From an uncultured Eubacteriales bacterium (GTDB taxonomy: Bacteria > Bacillota > Clostridia > Christensenellales > Christensenellaceae), in the NCBI GenBank assembly GCA_900545085.1, contig UQXU01000006.1, positions 1 through 43,692 of the forward strand: a DNA stretch of 43,692 bases. The letters run 5' to 3'. A program made the position numbers and the translations under genes. The notes beneath the pieces were generated by a model, which searched no databases, was not told where the DNA came from, and worked only from the letters and a program-made list of their open reading frames with translations. This document shows, one piece after another, positions 41,024 to 43,692 of this stretch (positions are counted from its first letter, which is position 1; each line of letters starts with the position of its first letter).

Positions 41024-41049
41024 TACCGCTTTGCAAACGCATAAAAACA

Positions 41050-41076
41050 GCCCTCCGGCACAACAGCGCCGAGGGC
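41050..41076. terminator. Hairpin between convergent MATE and thiI genes
   Basis: GCCCTC-C-GGC pairs with GCC-GAGGGC (one bulged C), with AAAAAC on the left and TGATTTTATG on the right, so it can stop both directions. Confidence 0.7.
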
Positions 41077-41097
41077 ATGATTTTATGTGTAATTCTG

Positions 41098-42282
41098 CTA
41101 TTCGTTGCGCACGAGTATGCTCTCTGTCTTTTCCAAAGCTCCTTTTATCAGCTCTTCTTCCATGCCGAGCAGAGCCTCTTCTCCCTTTCTTATCTTATCC
41201 AGCTTCGGACGTGTGGTCGGGTGCTTAGGCACAAAAACAGTACAGCAATCCTCGTAAGGCAGTATGCTGGTCTCATATGTGCCTATCTGTTCCGCCCTTT
41301 CTATTATTTCCGTCTTATCCATGCCTATCAATGGACGGAAAACAGGCAGCGTAACTACGCTGTTCGTGACGTTGAGGCTCTCCATCGTCTGGCTCGCAAC
41401 CTGACCCAAGCTCTCTCCTGTTATCAGAGCGCCGGATTCTCCCTTGCGAGCTATCATCTCTGCTATGCGCATCATGTACCTGCGCATTATGAGCGTCAAC
41501 TGTTCCTCAGGACAATGCTCATGTATGGCCATCTGAATATCAGTAAAATGCACTATATGCAGCATTATCGGACCTGTATACTGCGTGAGCAGACGAGTAA
41601 GCTCTATTACCTTTTCCCTTGCTCTCTCGCTCGTATAAGGAAAACTTTCATAATGCACAGCATCCAGCGTTACTCCCCGCTTTGCTATCATATATCCGGC
41701 GACAGGGCTGTCTATCCCTCCCGAGAGCAGAAGCGTCGCTCTGCCGTTAGAGCCTATGGGCATTCCTCCCTGGCCGGGCAGGCTTTCGGAGTACACATAC
41801 GCGCTCTCGCGCATTTCCACAAAAACTTTTATATCGGGATTTCTCACATCTACGCTCAGCCCGGGTACTCTGTCGAGTATATACCCTCCGCAATCCGCCG
41901 CAATCTCCATAGATTTCATCGGAAAGCGTTTATCCGAACGCTTAGCTTCGATTTTAAACGTAGCTTCCGTGAGATCTCTGTCCTGCATTATCCTCTTGAG
42001 CTCCTCAAGAGCAGCCGCATAGACTATCTCAACGTCCTTTTCCATCTCTTTCGCCGGGCTGACCGAATGTATCCCGAAAACGCGGCGCAGCGCTGCTATC
42101 ACATTCTCAGTTTCCGCGTCTGCGAAATCGCGCACATAATATCTGCCGTCTCCTTTAGTCACCTTTGCGCCGAAAGGTCTCACTGCATTCTTCATCGCCT
42201 GCATGAGCAGTCTTTCAAAATAAGGTCTGTTCAGACCCTTGAGGTGTATCTCACCGTATCTTACGAGTATTACGTTCTGCAT
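41098..42282 (-). CDS. thiI: tRNA 4-thiouridine synthetase ThiI (no rhodanese domain)
   Basis: Adenylates and thiolates U8 of tRNA; a role in thiamine thiazole synthesis depends on a rhodanese domain absent here. The 394 residues: N-terminal ferredoxin-like and THUMP region (1-170), PP-loop TLLLSGGIDSPVAGYM (about 184-199), catalytic YEDCCTVFVPKHPTTRP near 340-356. CC in PYEDCC is the conserved cysteine region. It ends without the C-terminal rhodanese of E. coli ThiI. The cysteine desulfurase encoded directly upstream (26 bases) is the likely sulfur donor. The ribosome site AGGGGA precedes the ATG. Confidence 0.95.
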   Translation of the reverse strand: MQNVILVRYGEIHLKGLNRPYFERLLMQAMKNAVRPFGAKVTKGDGRYYVRDFADAETENVIAALRRVFGIHSVSPAKEMEKDVEIVYAAALEELKRIMQDRDLTEATFKIEAKRSDKRFPMKSMEIAADCGGYILDRVPGLSVDVRNPDIKVFVEMRESAYVYSESLPGQGGMPIGSNGRATLLLSGGIDSPVAGYMIAKRGVTLDAVHYESFPYTSERAREKVIELTRLLTQYTGPIMLHIVHFTDIQMAIHEHCPEEQLTLIMRRYMMRIAEMIARKGESGALITGESLGQVASQTMESLNVTNSVVTLPVFRPLIGMDKTEIIERAEQIGTYETSILPYEDCCTVFVPKHPTTRPKLDKIRKGEEALLGMEEELIKGALEKTESILVRNE

Positions 42283-42308
42283 CTTTATCCCCTGTATTAT
42301 TTGTATTC

Positions 42309-43457
42309 TTATCTTCTTCTAAACCCTGCGAATTTCGCGTGTATATTTCTGACCTGAACGAGAAAGGCGTCTGCTTCAGCTATGCTGGACTTCTCGTTGA
42401 AGCTGAGCCTGATTGCACCTTCGCCCGTCTGCTTATCAAGGCCAAGCGCCTCATGTATTCGGCTCCCCTTCGTTTTTTTGGATGAGCACGCCGATCCTGT
42501 TCCTATGTATATATCGTGCTGCTCCAGCGCGTGAACCACCACCTCGGCTCTCAGTCCGCGCATAGATATGTTAAGTATATGCGCCGCGCCATCCTCGGGG
42601 CTTATGACTTTTGCACCTTCGATTTCCACTATTCTCTGCGCGATATAATTTCGCACTTCGCTCATTCTGCGCATGTATGCGTTTTTATTTCGATGAAATC
42701 TGCCCGCACTGTACGCAAAAGCCAATATCCCCAGCGTGTTTTCTGTTCCGCTGCGCATGCCGCTCTCCTGGCCGCCGCCCAGTATAAACGGCTTGAGCGG
42801 TGTTCCTTTTTTCGCGAATAGAGCGCCCGTGCCTTTGAGCGCATGCAGCTTATGCGCACTCGTCGTATAATAATCTATCTTTGAGCCATCAAAGTTTATG
42901 TCATATCTTGCAAATCCCTGCACTCCGTCAGAATGGAACATAAGCTTTGGATTTACCTTCTTGCACGCGCGCGCTATTTCCTCAACGTCATTTATCGCGC
43001 CTGTCTCGTTATTTACGTGCATTATGCTGACCAATACAGTATTCTCGCGCACCTTAGCCGCCACATCTTCAGGATGTATCTTTCCATCCTTTCTCGGTTT
43101 TATAAAGTCCACATCATGCCCGCTCTGCATTATCTGCTTAGCGCATTCGTAAACGCAGGAATGCTCATATGCCGACGTCACGAAGTGAAGCTTGCGTCCT
43201 CCCTGTCTGCGATATCCCGTATGCCAGACCGTGTTTGCTCCTTCGGAGCCGCCTGAGTTGAAGTAAACTTCATCCGGCCGCGCGTTTATTATCTCACCTA
43301 ATGTGCGGCGCGCTTTGTTCAGCTCACCTTCCATTCTCACTGCCGGCGGATACATCGCGCTCGGATTAAACCAGTCGTCTGTCAGTTGTCTTTGAAAAAT
43401 CTCTGTCAGCTCGCCGTAAGGCTGAGTTGTCGCTGCATTGTCAAAATATATTCTCAT
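42309..43457 (-). CDS. Cysteine desulfurase (IscS/NifS-like, NifZ type) paired with ThiI
   Basis: PLP enzyme that removes sulfur from cysteine as an enzyme persulfide. The ATG at 43457 (382 residues) has AAGGTGG five bases upstream; a GTG nine bases earlier overlaps this site. It contains YFDNAATTQPYGE (about 4-16), HVNNETGAIND, the Schiff-base lysine in TTSAHKLHALKG (about 205), GGGQESGMRSGTEN, and the persulfide cysteine in GTGSACSSKKTKGS (about 325). Absence of iscU, iscR or sufC and the neighbouring thiI indicate a dedicated donor for s4U8 formation, as in Bacillus NifZ-ThiI. A TATAAT at 43537-43542 (minus strand) lies upstream. Confidence 0.94.
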   Translation of the reverse strand: MRIYFDNAATTQPYGELTEIFQRQLTDDWFNPSAMYPPAVRMEGELNKARRTLGEIINARPDEVYFNSGGSEGANTVWHTGYRRQGGRKLHFVTSAYEHSCVYECAKQIMQSGHDVDFIKPRKDGKIHPEDVAAKVRENTVLVSIMHVNNETGAINDVEEIARACKKVNPKLMFHSDGVQGFARYDINFDGSKIDYYTTSAHKLHALKGTGALFAKKGTPLKPFILGGGQESGMRSGTENTLGILAFAYSAGRFHRNKNAYMRRMSEVRNYIAQRIVEIEGAKVISPEDGAAHILNISMRGLRAEVVVHALEQHDIYIGTGSACSSKKTKGSRIHEALGLDKQTGEGAIRLSFNEKSSIAEADAFLVQVRNIHAKFAGFRRR

Positions 43458-43637
43458 ATCTTCCACCTTATCATATCTTTGCTATTTTACCACGAAAAAC
43501 GTGTTCGTTCAACTACCCACGCCGCCGTGTTTCAATATTATAGTATGTCTAAGCTGATATTTTGTCCTTATTTTTAAAACAGGATTAACTCAAAAAGCGC
43601 TCCGCCTGTTTCAGACGAAGCACTTTGCCTGCTTTGA

Positions 43638-43692
43638 TTCAATAAGGGGCGCCGCCCCGTCATTCAACAAGTGAACGAGAGGCGAAGCCTCT
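43638..43692 (+). repeat. Dispersed hairpin repeat, copy C (cut by window end)
   Basis: TTCAATAAGGGGCGCCGCCCC, GTCATTCAACAAGTGAAC and module 2 AGAGGC-GAA-GCCTCT, then the window ends. The sequence matches copy A with two or three changes, so a full-length copy may continue to the right. It lies upstream of the cysteine desulfurase gene. Confidence 0.85.

Noticed and set aside
40672..42357. Long plus-strand open frame (561 codons) across the MATE 3' end and thiI
   Set aside because: It overlaps two well-supported genes, its product is rich in Tyr, His, Arg and Ser without any motif, and it has no ribosome site. It is the antisense shadow of thiI and an out-of-frame reading of the MATE gene.

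Overview
This window looks like a chromosomal segment of an anaerobic, low-to-mid GC Bacillota, probably class Clostridia. Evidence: strong AGGAGG-type ribosome binding sites, a mraZ-rsmH-ftsL-PBP-murE cluster with a DNPR (meso-DAP type) MurE, sporulation-family proteins (CwlD, SpoIID), VanW, TIGR04086 and Lit/TIGR01906 proteins, FeoAB, and no phage or IS genes. The species cannot be fixed from the sequence. Most genes lie on the minus strand.

Layout. 1-3.0 kb: the 5' end of a cwlD amidase, then an operon (read leftwards) of cyclase, Lit-like transacylase and tsaD. 3.2-3.6 kb: four tRNAs (Leu, Gly, Gly, Lys on the minus strand). 3.8-7.7 kb: HtrA protease, VanW protein, D-2-hydroxyacid dehydrogenase. 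8-10.7 kb: folA, thyA, rarA. 10.9-13.2 kb: serC-serA, the first plus-strand operon. 13.3-15.8 kb: a metal efflux operon (CadC-like repressor, stand-alone HMA metallochaperone, P1B ATPase) with a near-perfect operator. 16-17.1 kb: AI-2E family permease. 17.2-20.3 kb: a compact operon of a two-domain PPK2, a sigma factor, a DUF4367 membrane protein and a small secreted protein. 20.6-22.7 kb: GNAT, isochorismatase-like hydrolase and a secreted two-repeat FN3-like protein. 22.7-25.1 kb: feoA-feoB with a DtxR-like palindrome. 25.2-28.2 kb: ferritin-like protein, TIGR04086 protein, two tandem yajC genes, tgt. 28.5 kb: tRNA-Thr. 28.7-32.1 kb: a large secreted SpoIID-SH3-Big2 protein. 32.4-38.2 kb: a short dcw cluster (mraZ, rsmH, ftsL, PBP with PASTA, murE) ending in a terminator. 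38.5-41 kb: ribokinase-family kinase and MATE transporter. 41.1-43.5 kb: thiI with its cysteine desulfurase.

What stands out beyond ordinary housekeeping genes: (1) a dispersed intergenic repeat built from up to four hairpin modules. It occurs at least six times, always in the same orientation, with copies differing by loss of whole modules. (2) The PPK2-sigma-DUF4367-secreted protein operon, which looks like an envelope or stress signalling unit joined to polyphosphate/nucleotide metabolism. (3) A three-unit MraZ box with exact 10-bp spacing overlapping the mraZ -10. (4) Tandem yajC paralogues. (5) A six-Big2 SpoIID fusion lying next to an unusually short dcw cluster. All functional calls come from reading motifs and gene order; no database search was possible.
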